64,000 nt of DNA, taken from Leptolyngbya sp. FACHB-261 (GTDB lineage: Bacteria; Cyanobacteriota; Cyanobacteriia; FACHB-261). The position numbers were made by a program, and so were the translations under genes. The number at the start of each line of letters is the position of its first letter. Position 1 is the stretch's first letter. The DNA is taken from the NCBI RefSeq assembly GCF_014696065.1, contig NZ_JACJPL010000029.1, positions 1 through 64,000 on the forward strand, given 5' to 3'. Of the stretch, positions 17,627 through 26,045 are shown piece by piece. The notes under the pieces were generated by a model. That model was not told the DNA's origin. It made no database searches and saw only the letters and a list, made by a program, of their open reading frames with translations.

Positions 17627-18825
17627 GCCAGCAGCTCCACAATGTGATGAATCGTATCGACGCTGTAGGTGAACAAATAATCCAGTCGATCGGCCAAGAG
17701 ACCCAAAATCAGGTCGTTGTAACTCATGCCGTATTCTTCAAGCCCAATCGACACTAAACTTGTAACCTCATCAGTTGGCCGCTTCAAATCTGGTTTAGGA
17801 TTAGCCTCCAAAACATGGAGGACACCATTGGCATCGGCTCTAATATCAATTCGAATTAGAGACCTCAAACTGAATTCCCAATAGAACCTTTGTGCCAATT
17901 TAATTAAGTTCTGCTTAAGCTCAGCTTCATCGTTGCCAACCAGTCGAGTGCGATTGGAAGTAATCGCCTTTTTATCCATTGAGGTAAAGATGGGTTCATC
18001 AGCCTCAAGAACCCGTTCCAGAGCGGAAAAGGCGAACGGATTCGCGTTCCTTGCCAATCTGCCATTTGCGTAAGTGACGTAGCCACAAACGGCCACACAG
18101 TATTCGCGTCCGGGTAGATAGGTTTCAATGAGAACCGTATTGTGGGTGAGCCGATGCACCTCACTAGCCATGCGCGGTAGATCATGGATCGACTCAACCA
18201 AATGCACATGGAGAGAAGCTCGGCCTGAAACCGGTTTGACCACGAAGGGTCCCTGATAGTCGCCAAAGACAGCTTTGAACTTGGCATCTACACTTGGCCT
18301 CAACAACCCACGAGAGGGGTGCCAAGTAATAAAGGGCGCTGTCTCAATGCCCAGAGCTTGGAGTTCGCGCTTAAAAGTATGCTTGTTATCTAGAATCGAG
18401 ACGTTGAGAGGGTTATGGCCAATGTATGGTATCCCTAACATCTCCAGCATTGCTGGTGTGTGGCAGAGAGGATTGTAACCCTGGACGCCACCTGTATTGA
18501 GCCAAGCTAAATGAATCTCTTGCTCTCTTAAATTCTGAGCAAGAGTCATGTCATCTGGCATCAAAAAGACGTTTTGAAATCCAACTTCTTGAAGGGCTCG
18601 CTGGATATCTTTAGCAACTACTTCATAGCTTTTCCAAGAACGTGGGTTGTGAGTCCTGTGGATAACCGAGCCATCTCGATTCTTGTTGCCACCGTAGATA
18701 ACAGCAATGCGTAGCTTAGATAGAAGAATATCAAGGTAAGGCGGCAGCAGACTAAACTCGTAATGAAAGCAAGGATCTACGAGAGCCTTGATCTCTTGAA
18801 CCTGCGCTACTGTAACCATATCCAT
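17623..18825 (-). CDS. ATP-grasp ligase, D-alanine-D-alanine ligase-like
   Basis: About 400 residues with the ATP-grasp fold: an N-terminal substrate half (LRIAVIYGGNKNRDGSVIH, LAWLNTGGVQGYNP), a central lysine loop (GPFVVKPVSGRASLHVHLVE), and the metal-binding C-terminus (FSLRSLIRIDIRADANGVLH, VLEANPKPDL). The family forms an amide bond between a carboxylate and an amine with ATP. It is longer than typical Ddl (about 300-360) and is not near cell-wall genes, so a role in a small-molecule pathway is more likely than in peptidoglycan. MysD of mycosporine-like amino acid synthesis is one Ddl-like precedent, but no mysABC genes are seen. ATG 18825 is preferred over TTG 18843; ATG 18819 is also possible. 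Confidence 0.82.
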   Translation of the reverse strand: MDMVTVAQVQEIKALVDPCFHYEFSLLPPYLDILLSKLRIAVIYGGNKNRDGSVIHRTHNPRSWKSYEVVAKDIQRALQEVGFQNVFLMPDDMTLAQNLREQEIHLAWLNTGGVQGYNPLCHTPAMLEMLGIPYIGHNPLNVSILDNKHTFKRELQALGIETAPFITWHPSRGLLRPSVDAKFKAVFGDYQGPFVVKPVSGRASLHVHLVESIHDLPRMASEVHRLTHNTVLIETYLPGREYCVAVCGYVTYANGRLARNANPFAFSALERVLEADEPIFTSMDKKAITSNRTRLVGNDEAELKQNLIKLAQRFYWEFSLRSLIRIDIRADANGVLHVLEANPKPDLKRPTDEVTSLVSIGLEEYGMSYNDLILGLLADRLDYLFTYSVDTIHHIVELLA

Positions 18826-19290
18826 TGCCTTAAGCCCTCTCAATGTTTCTCAAGCGACCTCTAAGAAGTGCTGGAGACATCTCATTTGATCCCAATCCCA
18901 AGCATCTTGGAATTGGGCCCTCTATAACCAACTGCATTAATAATGAAAATGCCAGGTGAGGCAATTGAGAAGTCCACAACCCCTTAGCCTAGAAGCTACC
19001 CCACTTTACCTGTACAGAGTTATTGGACTAAAAACCTATGAGTCATTTATGTCCTGCTCAGGTTGGATCTAACCATACCATGTCTGAAAACATATGTATC
19101 GTTGGCCACTGAAATGCTACGTTTACGCCAACAATACTATTTGGGACATAAATTCGTCGTGCCATTGTTTGCATACCATACGTCTATGTGAGAGCGGTCA
19201 CATAGACGTATGGTATTATTCCCCTGGTCAAGCGCCATAACTGATAGTTAGTGGCTAGTCTATCCTTAAAAATGGTGAGGGAAGTCTACT
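18826..19290. other. divergent promoter spacer with long hairpin
   Basis: Separates the divergent ATP-grasp and dioxygenase 2 genes. No open frame is supported. It contains the 19-bp inverted repeat at 19173-19216 and a looser GTTGG ... CCAAC pair around 19095-19125. Both flanking operons probably start here. Confidence 0.5.
19173..19216. repeat. 19-bp perfect inverted repeat, 6-base loop
   Basis: ATACCATACGTCTATGTGA (19173-19191) is the exact reverse complement of TCACATAGACGTATGGTAT (19198-19216). The loop is GAGCGG. It ends 74 bp before the GTG start of dioxygenase 2. No T-run follows on either strand, so a simple terminator is unlikely; an operator, RNA attenuator or small mobile-element remnant are the options. 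Confidence 0.8.
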
Positions 19291-20190
19291 GTGAGCCTAT
19301 CCATTCGCAAGCTATCACCAGCGCTTGGAGCTGAGATTTTTGACATCGATCTCTCTCAACCGCTTAGCGATATTACCGCTAGTGCAATTGAGAAGGCTTG
19401 GTACGAGCACTCGATCTTGCTCTTTCGTAATCAACACTTATCGGATGCTGAGCTGGTAGCCTTCAGCAAGCACTTCGGCGAACTTGATGCCCCACCCATA
19501 GGCACTAGCAACCGCTATTGGGTTGAAGGTTTTCCCGAAGTTCTGGTCGTTTCCAACGTAATTGAGAATGGTGTACCGATTGGCAACTTAGGTGCCAAAG
19601 AGGTTACCTGGCACTCTGATATGTCCTATGAAGAGGTTCCACCGATTGGCAGCATCCTCTATGCCCTTGAAGTGCCACCGGTAGGAGGCAGCACAGAATT
19701 CGTCAATATGTATGCTGCTTTGGAACACCTCCCTAGTGAACTGAGACGCAAGGTAGAGCACCTGAGCATCAAACATGACGGCAGCGTCAACGCTGCAGGG
19801 GATCTACGCTTGGGCAAGCAGCCGGTCACAGATGTTGTCACTTGCCCAGGGCCGATCCATCCGATCGTCCGCACTCACCCCAAGACCGGACGTCAGGCCC
19901 TTTATATTGGCCGTCGTCCCAATGCTTATGTTTGCGGTTTGCCTGTGCCAGAAAGTGAGGAAATCGTCAACGAACTTTGGAGCCGTGCTATCCACCCTGA
20001 CTGGACCTGGCGGCTCGACTGGCAAGTTGGCGACATAGTCTTCTGGGACAACCGTTGCACAATGCACCGCCGCGATCCATTTGATCCCAATAGCCGCAGG
20101 GTTATGCACCGCACCCAGCTTAAGGAGAAGCTGCCTCAGCCCCCAATCGAACTAACACCAGACCGAGTTCTTGAGAGCCAAGCTGTCTAA
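19291..20190 (+). CDS. TauD/TfdA-family Fe(II)/2-oxoglutarate dioxygenase (paralogue 2)
   Basis: A 299-residue paralogue of the enzyme at 14441. It has the same iron ligands, H108-x-D110 (TWHSDMSYEEVPP) and H259 (DNRCTMHRRDPFDPNSRR), with arginine near 270 for 2-oxoglutarate. The start is GTG 19291 with GAGGGA upstream. The two proteins differ most around residues 66-80 (DIAPPNENGRCF against DAPPIGTSNRYW), near the expected active-site lid, which may give different substrates. It is divergent from the ATP-grasp/TauE pair. Two copies at one locus suggest two successive oxidations or two related substrates. Confidence 0.88.
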   Translation: MSLSIRKLSPALGAEIFDIDLSQPLSDITASAIEKAWYEHSILLFRNQHLSDAELVAFSKHFGELDAPPIGTSNRYWVEGFPEVLVVSNVIENGVPIGNLGAKEVTWHSDMSYEEVPPIGSILYALEVPPVGGSTEFVNMYAALEHLPSELRRKVEHLSIKHDGSVNAAGDLRLGKQPVTDVVTCPGPIHPIVRTHPKTGRQALYIGRRPNAYVCGLPVPESEEIVNELWSRAIHPDWTWRLDWQVGDIVFWDNRCTMHRRDPFDPNSRRVMHRTQLKEKLPQPPIELTPDRVLESQAV

Positions 20191-20327
20191 GATCTGGTGT
20201 GTGAGCTGCGTGACAAGCTACAGCGATTCTTGAGTTATTCCTGCAGCTTGGTGTGGCACAAGCTCTGTACCAGGCAGCAGTAGTTCAGCCTTTACATTTC
20301 AATAACTGGTCAATGACTGGTCTCGCG

Positions 20328-20350
20328 GGCACATCTAATATTGATGTGCC
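20328..20350. terminator. hairpin between convergent genes
   Basis: GGCACATC (20328-20335) and GATGTGCC (20343-20350) form an 8-bp stem with a 7-base loop between the ends of dioxygenase 2 and the convergent DUF3611 gene. It may end transcription from either side; the T-runs are poor. Confidence 0.4.
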
Positions 20351-20410
20351 TACTTGTTCTGTACAGCCCAAAGTTTCCCCAAGTTTGGGATAGCTCAGTT
20401 AGGCACGCCG

Positions 20411-20998
20411 CTATTCCCGTACGGGTTCCTGTCCATGTACCCAGATGAACAACCACAGCGATGCTAAGGTGCCACCCAAGTGGGCAGCCAAAATGCTGGC
20501 ATTCGTTTGGACGACAAAAATATCAAACGCTCGGATGAACTGGTTAGGATCGTAGAAGGCTGCCGGTTGGAATTGAGCAAATGATTTTCCTAGCAGGGTC
20601 ACAACTGTAATCTCAATCCCAAGGAAGGTCAGCAACATACCCAGCAGGTTAATGAGCAAGCCAATTCTCAAAGTGCGAGCAACACTCTCGCGCTTGGGCT
20701 TCATGCTGGGATTGGAGAGCTTCAGCCGTTTTCCCAGGCGTGTGTACTGAAAAGACCAGTAAATACTAAAGACCAAGACCAAAAGACCAGCTACTGCCAG
20801 GATGATACCCAAGCCAGCACCGGAGTTACTACTTTCGGTATTAAGATTACGCCCAGATAGAGAGAACAACAAAGTCAGAGCAGAGATAACCAAGAGTACA
20901 AGCTGAAGCAAAAAGCTGGTCCAGCCCGTCATGGTAAAAACAGTGGCAATTCCCCTAGTCCTCGGGGTTGCTGGACGGGTACCTAATTCGCTGGGCAT
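20411..20998 (-). CDS. DUF3611-family membrane protein
   Basis: About 195 residues with four membrane helices: TSFLLQLVLLVISALTLLFS, GLGIILAVAGLLVLVFSIYW, a segment around LRIGLLINLLGMLLTFLGIE, and a C-terminal helix near AAHLGGTLASLWLFIWV. This pattern matches the cyanobacterial and plastid DUF3611 family, whose function is unknown. ATG 20998 gives a normal N-terminus (MPSELGTRP); TTG 21010 adds four residues. It is monocistronic, convergent with the dioxygenase gene. Confidence 0.75.
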   Translation of the reverse strand: MPSELGTRPATPRTRGIATVFTMTGWTSFLLQLVLLVISALTLLFSLSGRNLNTESSNSGAGLGIILAVAGLLVLVFSIYWSFQYTRLGKRLKLSNPSMKPKRESVARTLRIGLLINLLGMLLTFLGIEITVVTLLGKSFAQFQPAAFYDPNQFIRAFDIFVVQTNASILAAHLGGTLASLWLFIWVHGQEPVRE

Positions 20999-21010
20999 AC
21001 GAGTAGCCAA

Positions 21011-21345
21011 TTACAAGATTGGTACACAACTATGGCTTGAGGATAGTGATAAGTCTCAACAGATGGCGCCAGTCTAACGATGGATTGAACTGCTCAACCA
21101 GCTCTATCAAGAAGCTTATTAAGCGCCTTACAACCAATTGAGGAGACGCAGCGATATCAGAAAGCCTTCAAAACTTGAAGTTCTGCGTTTGAAGCTTCAC
21201 AGCTGCATTTGATCAATCTTCAGGAGTTTCTGCGTGCAACAGGCAACAAATAGAGCCCGCTTGCGCGGACTCTTCTGCAGATTAAGTGAACTGTTTAACT
21301 CTCTAAATTGAAAAGGGAATTTGGAGAGTCAAAACTGCTCAACTT
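21011..21345. other. 335-bp spacer
   Basis: No gene seen. It holds the candidate terminator of the helical carotenoid protein gene (21252-21273) and presumably the promoter for the DUF3611 gene. Confidence 0.4.
21252..21273 (-). terminator. candidate terminator of HCP gene a
   Basis: AGAG-C-CCGC (21252-21260) pairs with GCGG-A-CTCT (21265-21273), with one C-A mismatch and a 4-base loop. On the minus strand ATTTGTTG follows. It lies 75 bp beyond the stop codon of the minus-strand carotenoid protein gene. Confidence 0.45.
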
Positions 21346-21831
21346 CTAGATTTCAGCTCCAGCCTTGGGCTCAGCTCCCATTGGTTCAACGTAGTCTCTG
21401 AAGGTTGTGATCTGCTGTGCGAAATCTAGCGCCTTGATATGGTTCAGCAAATCCTCGGCTTGAGAAGAAAGCTTGTAGTCAGCAGGCATTGGGATGATCG
21501 TACCATTATCCATTCCTTGAGATAGCAAGTACCAAAACAGCAGCTTGGTAGTGGCGCTCATGGAACCATATTCACGACCGATTAGCGTATCAGCTCGGTT
21601 GATCAGATCCCGTTGTACTTGCAGCTGTTCCTCGTGGGACATGCCTTTGACTTGCTCAAATAGAGATTCAGCTACTGAAGTAGAGACAGTGCTTGCACCA
21701 GGAGCAGCTGGCGTAATTGATTTACCCATCTCGGTGTAGATAAACCAAAACAAAGCTAGTTGCTCATCGACCTCTAAATTCTGGAAGGCTTGAGCTTGTT
21801 GTTTAACAGTGTCGTCGCCCGCAAATGTCAT
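21346..21831 (-). CDS. helical carotenoid protein (OCP N-terminal-domain family), copy a
   Basis: A 161-residue all-helical protein equal to the N-terminal domain of orange carotenoid protein without the C-terminal domain. The carotenoid contacts are conserved: W29 and Y32 in ALFWFIYTEMG (OCP W41 and Y44) and W100 in LLFWYLLSQ (OCP W110). HCPs bind a ketocarotenoid and, depending on clade, quench singlet oxygen or phycobilisome excitation. ATG 21831 is chosen over TTG 21843 because of GAGG at the right spacing. No OCP or C-terminal-domain homologue is near. A second HCP gene lies directly upstream on the same strand. Confidence 0.9.
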   Translation of the reverse strand: MTFAGDDTVKQQAQAFQNLEVDEQLALFWFIYTEMGKSITPAAPGASTVSTSVAESLFEQVKGMSHEEQLQVQRDLINRADTLIGREYGSMSATTKLLFWYLLSQGMDNGTIIPMPADYKLSSQAEDLLNHIKALDFAQQITTFRDYVEPMGAEPKAGAEI

Positions 21832-21867
21832 TTGGAACCTCAAACGATATTAACAATTGAAATTTAA

Positions 21868-21896
21868 CAAAAAAAAGCTAGCGTTTAAACTAGCTC
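21868..21896 (-). terminator. strong intrinsic terminator between the two HCP genes
   Basis: On the minus strand AGCTAG, an 8-base loop and CTAGCT are followed by a run of at least seven T (A-run at 21869-21876 on the + strand). It lies about 50 bp after the stop of HCP copy b and about 40 bp before the start of copy a. The copies are therefore probably separate transcripts, or copy a is transcribed by read-through. Confidence 0.75.
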
Positions 21897-21945
21897 AGGG
21901 CAGGTTAATATACCCATCTAAAGAGAGAAGTTAAACGAAACAGAA

Positions 21946-22452
21946 TCATAAAGGCTGAGAGGGCTGCGGATCTATGAGTTTAGATACAGCCTGAGGGTCA
22001 CTTCCCATCGACACTACAGCATCCCGCAAAGCTTGGATTTGCAAACCGTAGTCTAAACTCTGGATTGCAGCCATCAAGTTTTGAGCTTCCGGTTTAAGCT
22101 TATAGTTATCAGGGAAGGCAATAAGTTTTCCCTGATCAATTTCTTGAGCAAGATGGTGCCAAAAGGTTAACTTGGTATTTGCACTTAACGCACCATATTC
22201 CCGACTAATTGGTGTATCAACACGGCCGACGATCTCACGCTGTGCTTCCAATTGCTGAGCTTCTGGCATTTGGCGGATTTGCTCAATCAGCCCATCGGCA
22301 ACTTCGGGTGAGGCTACGCTGGGAGAAGACGGGTGAACAGGACCTCTGACTTGAGTATAAATAAACCACAATAGAGCAAGCTGAGTATCAACATCCAACT
22401 GTTGAAATGCCTCTACAGCTCGGGCTGAGCTATCAATCTTTTCAGATGCCAT
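21946..22452 (-). CDS. helical carotenoid protein (OCP N-terminal-domain family), copy b
   Basis: A 168-residue paralogue of copy a, with W29 and Y32 in ALLWFIYTQVRG and W98 in LTFWHHLAQ as the carotenoid contacts. The start at 22452 (MASEKIDSS) is chosen by homology to copy a; the longer open frame from 22623 adds an unrelated extension. It differs from copy a in the inter-helix loop around residues 36-50 and has a longer Ser/Pro C-terminal tail. The two copies probably belong to different HCP clades with different quenching roles; that needs a tree. Confidence 0.88.
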   Translation of the reverse strand: MASEKIDSSARAVEAFQQLDVDTQLALLWFIYTQVRGPVHPSSPSVASPEVADGLIEQIRQMPEAQQLEAQREIVGRVDTPISREYGALSANTKLTFWHHLAQEIDQGKLIAFPDNYKLKPEAQNLMAAIQSLDYGLQIQALRDAVVSMGSDPQAVSKLIDPQPSQPL

Positions 22453-22680
22453 AAAAAGCTCAAAACCGTCTATGTTTAGTATTCCCAAAAGGTTAGCAGA
22501 TCTCAATATGATTTCAACCTGCTTTAGAAGGCTCATTGAACCTAACTGTAGATAGAGGCAGTTTTTATTCAGGTCAGGCAGGGTGAAGGGTGATGCAGAA
22601 ATTTTCCCTTCAGCAGGAATCATTCAAAGGGATAGGTTGCAACTTTGTAACCTTGATCTCAACGAGGCAATCTACATTTC

Positions 22681-23274
22681 ATGCCTGCTCATCGTTCAGC
22701 AATATCGGTCAAACCAGCAAGTTTTCCTGAGCAACAATGGCGAAACTGCTTTGCACTGGTTTCGCTCACTTCACTCTTGTCTGGTTGCACACCCACAATT
22801 CAGTGGCTGCCACCTTCATTGCCACCGAGCCTCACACAGCAGCCAACTATCGTTACCCTTGCTCAGTCTCCGGCTATTGCTGAGATAGAAACCAGTGTTC
22901 AGCAACGTATTAATACAGTCCGGCAGGCCAAGGGCTTAGGGCCTTTGCAGAGTAATGAAAAATTGATGCAAGTGGCCCGGAATTACAGTAAGCAAATGGC
23001 TAGGCAAAGTTTTTTTAGCCACACTAGTCCAGCGGGTGACACAGTCATTCAACGCGTCCGCGGGGTTGGAATTGCCTATTGGGTTGTGGGCGAGAATTTG
23101 GCTAAGAATACCAACGCTCCAGACCCTGCTACTGTCGCTGTTCAGGGTTGGCTAGATAGCCCAGGCCATCGCGAGAACATCCTACATCCAGCTTTCACAC
23201 AGAGCGGGGTTGGTGTCTGGCGTACGGGCAATACCTATTACTTTACCCAAGTTTTTCTGCGTCCTTTATTTTAG
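22681..23274 (+). CDS. CAP/SCP-domain lipoprotein
   Basis: A 197-residue secreted protein. A hydrophobic stretch ending SLTSLLSGC gives a lipobox with C36 as the lipid-attachment site. The CAP (PR-1-like) domain spans about 70-195 with the usual clusters: FFSHTSPAGD, VGENLAKN and DSPGHRENIL, ending in YFTQVF. Bacterial CAP proteins are extracellular and mostly of unknown activity. The first 20 residues before the hydrophobic part are long for a signal peptide, so a later start is possible. It is divergent from HCP copy b. Confidence 0.83.
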   Translation: MPAHRSAISVKPASFPEQQWRNCFALVSLTSLLSGCTPTIQWLPPSLPPSLTQQPTIVTLAQSPAIAEIETSVQQRINTVRQAKGLGPLQSNEKLMQVARNYSKQMARQSFFSHTSPAGDTVIQRVRGVGIAYWVVGENLAKNTNAPDPATVAVQGWLDSPGHRENILHPAFTQSGVGVWRTGNTYYFTQVFLRPLF

Positions 23275-23350
23275 GTCTACAGGGGCTGCATAACCAAATC
23301 CAAACAATTTTGGATAGCGTAAAGTCAAAGTACACGCTCATAAACTCAGA

Positions 23351-23380
23351 AACAAAAAGAGTGGGCGTCTACCCACTCCG
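23351..23380 (-). terminator. intrinsic terminator of the DUF2267 gene
   Basis: On the minus strand GAGTGGG, TAGACG and CCCACTC (23359-23378) are followed by TTTTTGTTT. A 7-bp stem with a clear T-run, placed about 65 bp after the stop codon at 23443, also facing the end of the CAP gene. Confidence 0.75.
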
Positions 23381-23442
23381 GATCCTCTACTCTTCTCTTA
23401 CTCTTGGGATTAACTCACTTAGCCAATGTCAATTTTAGATTA

Positions 23443-24294
23443 TTAAGCCGCTTCCCACATTTGACGAATTTCGCCTGGCAAAAAGCCTGCAATTTCCTGG
23501 ATTCGCTCTGAGCTTAGTTCATCCTTCGTAGCTGCAAAGACTGCTCGGATCGCCTCTTCTGGGCTGATACCACGGGGTAAACCGGCTTCCTGGCGAATTC
23601 TAAACAAGAATGTTTCCGGTTTGATGTGTAGTGCTGGCCGAATGCGACTGAGGAAGCTCACCAGAGGGTTAGTATCTTTCCAAAGCTCTGCAACTTCTCC
23701 TTGCAAAGCTTTGTCATCCGTTTGCACTGCCTCGTCGTGTAGTTCTGCTTCTACTCGATCTGATACCTCAGTTGGCATCATGTCACGCATAGTTCGGAAG
23801 ACCACTTCAGCGACGTCTCTAGCGTCAAAAATGTCCTCCAGTTCGCCCCGCAGCATTACTTTCTCCAGGAAAGACATTTCCTCTGTGGCAATGGGTACAG
23901 AGGGGCCATGCTCCATTGATTTAGGAGGATTTTCATCCATTTTGGTCAATAGTTTGCGTCCCCGTTCTGTTAGTTCTGCATGACCAGAAAAGTCAATCAC
24001 ATGGGGCAGGGGACCATCGGAAGCAGCAAAGGTATTAGCAATCCTAAAGTCAAATTCACTGGGGTCAGTGGCGCTTGGCACATCGTCCTGGTTGGCGTAA
24101 GCGTTGCCTGTAAACTCAGCATTGATATATTGCTTCTGATTTAGATAATCTAAGTGAGCAAGCAGTGCAGTCTTGCTGCACCCCAAGCCTGCAAAGTCAG
24201 TTCCGCTAAAGCTAACTGACGTCTTGTTATCCTGGCTCTCCTGGATTTTTTTCAGAATAACGTATGCGATGTTCTCACTTAGTTCTAAAGTCAT
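23443..24294 (-). CDS. DUF2267-domain protein
   Basis: A 283-residue soluble protein. The C-terminal part (about 150-280) matches DUF2267: LEDIFDARDVAEVVFRTMRD, then AGLPRGISPEEAIRAVFAAT and ERIQEIAGFLPGEIRQMW. The N-terminal 120 residues look like a small winged-helix or helical domain (TDFAGLGCSKTALLAHLDYL) of unknown role. ATG 24294 with GAGGAG just upstream is chosen over 24342. It follows the ABC-F gene on the same strand at 160 bp. Function unknown. Confidence 0.75.
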   Translation of the reverse strand: MTLELSENIAYVILKKIQESQDNKTSVSFSGTDFAGLGCSKTALLAHLDYLNQKQYINAEFTGNAYANQDDVPSATDPSEFDFRIANTFAASDGPLPHVIDFSGHAELTERGRKLLTKMDENPPKSMEHGPSVPIATEEMSFLEKVMLRGELEDIFDARDVAEVVFRTMRDMMPTEVSDRVEAELHDEAVQTDDKALQGEVAELWKDTNPLVSFLSRIRPALHIKPETFLFRIRQEAGLPRGISPEEAIRAVFAATKDELSSERIQEIAGFLPGEIRQMWEAA

Positions 24295-24452
24295 GCTTAT
24301 TCTCCTCAGATATGGATTGAGGTTAAGGGTAGTTACTGCCACGCAATTTGAGACTATGATTCAGCCTGACGGAAGTCCATCCGTCAGGCGATTGATTTGA
24401 GACTGTTTCTTTGGATATATGTCTAAGGACAGAGCGAGAATATAGAGGTGAA

Positions 24453-26045
24453 TCACGGGGTAAGGAGTAACCTCTCTTCCCGAAACGAAAAGATCTGTTC
24501 AGCGTGCCTAGCGATGAATCGACGGTCATGACTAATAAACAGCAAACCACCAGGAAATTGGCTGAGCAAATCGTCCAGTACTTCCAGAGATTCGATGTCT
24601 AAATGGTTGGTGGGCTCATCCAGCAGGAGAAACTCGGCTTTTGCTAGCAGCACACTAACAATAGCTGCTCGCATCAACTCACCAGCACTCAAAGTCGAAA
24701 TAGGTTGCACAACTCTGTCTCGTCGCAATTTGGCCGCTCCTAGAAACTGACGAACAACAGGCTCCTCCAAGCCATAGTCCTTGAAATTGTCCAACAGAAT
24801 CTCCTCTCGGAAATACTCGCGTACGTCCTGTGGAATATAAAGCCAATGCACGCTCTCATTGCGCTTGATTTGACCAGCGTCAGGCAGAGAATGACCTAGT
24901 AGGCAATTGACCAAGGTAGTTTTGCCACTGCCATTAGGGCCAACAATACCTACCCGATCCTGAGTCATCAGTTCTAAGTTGAGATTGTGAAAAAGCTGGC
25001 GTTTTCCTAAACGCTTGCTGAGATTTTGAGCTAGAAATACCCACTTTTTAGTCACGACATAAGGCTCAAATGCCAACTTGATTTTCTTCTCAACAAATGG
25101 TTTTTCTTGCTTTAGCTGCTCGATCATTTGTGTTTGTCTGTGCTCGACAACTTTGGCTCGCTTCGCCAATTTGGCAGCCCGTGCTCCAATGAAACCCTTA
25201 TCCAGGGCGCCGATCTTCTCCTTTTCCTTACGATTCGACCAGACTTTTTTACGCAATGCCTCCTGCTCTAGGTGTTTGATTTTGCGCTGAATCTCTTGAG
25301 CATGCTCCTGACGGCTGCGAAAATCCTGGTCAAGATGTGCCAGGACTTGAGAATAGCCACCCTGAACAATTACAGCCTCGCCCTGGTTCAAATAGAGAGT
25401 TTGATCCGCAATCTGATCGATTAATACCCGGTCATGGCTAACCACCAGAAAGGATCGGCCCAGTTGCTTCTCTCGACGAATAGCAGCCTCCAAGTACAGT
25501 TGCATCGCAATATCAAGATGATTGGTCGGTTCATCAAGCACCAGCAGCGTGCTGTTGCTCAAGAACAGCCGGATGATCGACCAGATCTGCTGTTGCCCTT
25601 CTGAGAAGCTGGCGAGCGGACGTAGCAAATCCGGCTCACAGAAGCCAAAGGTCGGCAGCAAGCGCTTGAGCTTAGTTTCCAACTCGTAGCCACCTGCCTC
25701 AGCATATTCATGAATGGCGTCAGCGTAGTCCAGAGAAGCCTCGCAGTGCTGGATTCGCTGAAATGCAGCTCGCACATTGGGGCAGTCCAACAGCAAAAAT
25801 TCCATTGCCAGTTGAGGTTCAAGTGCCCTTTCTTGAGGCAAAAATGCTAGTGTCAGATCCCGACGCTGTTGGATTGTGCCAGCCGAAGGTAGCAGCAAAC
25901 CAACAATGCACTTCAGCAAGGTACTTTTGCCTGAGCCATTCGGGCCTGTAATCGCCATGACTTCACCTGGATTTAAATCGAAAGAAACTCGCTTCAAAAC
26001 TTCTTGCAAGCCAAAGTTGACCTGCAAATTTTGCACATGCAGCAT
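24453..26045 (-). CDS. ABC-F family ATPase
   Basis: 530 residues with two ABC nucleotide-binding domains in one chain and no membrane segment, the ABC-F arrangement. Domain 1 has Walker A GPNGSGKST and signature SEGQQQ with LVLDEPTNHLD; domain 2 has GPNGSGKTT, SAGEL and LLLDEPTNHLD. Between them lies a long charged helical linker (about 240-320: KIKHLEQEALRKKVWSNRKE) that reaches into the ribosome in characterised members. ABC-F proteins either tune translation or protect ribosomes from antibiotics; the linker and variant SEGQQ signature resemble the protection group, but that is tentative. GAGGAG precedes ATG 26045. Confidence 0.85.
   Translation of the reverse strand: MLHVQNLQVNFGLQEVLKRVSFDLNPGEVMAITGPNGSGKSTLLKCIVGLLLPSAGTIQQRRDLTLAFLPQERALEPQLAMEFLLLDCPNVRAAFQRIQHCEASLDYADAIHEYAEAGGYELETKLKRLLPTFGFCEPDLLRPLASFSEGQQQIWSIIRLFLSNSTLLVLDEPTNHLDIAMQLYLEAAIRREKQLGRSFLVVSHDRVLIDQIADQTLYLNQGEAVIVQGGYSQVLAHLDQDFRSRQEHAQEIQRKIKHLEQEALRKKVWSNRKEKEKIGALDKGFIGARAAKLAKRAKVVEHRQTQMIEQLKQEKPFVEKKIKLAFEPYVVTKKWVFLAQNLSKRLGKRQLFHNLNLELMTQDRVGIVGPNGSGKTTLVNCLLGHSLPDAGQIKRNESVHWLYIPQDVREYFREEILLDNFKDYGLEEPVVRQFLGAAKLRRDRVVQPISTLSAGELMRAAIVSVLLAKAEFLLLDEPTNHLDIESLEVLDDLLSQFPGGLLFISHDRRFIARHAEQIFSFREERLLLTP

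Noticed and set aside
17623-18825. Housekeeping D-alanine-D-alanine ligase (ddl)
   Set aside because: Longer than usual, N-terminal half divergent, coupled to an exporter and without cell-wall neighbours.
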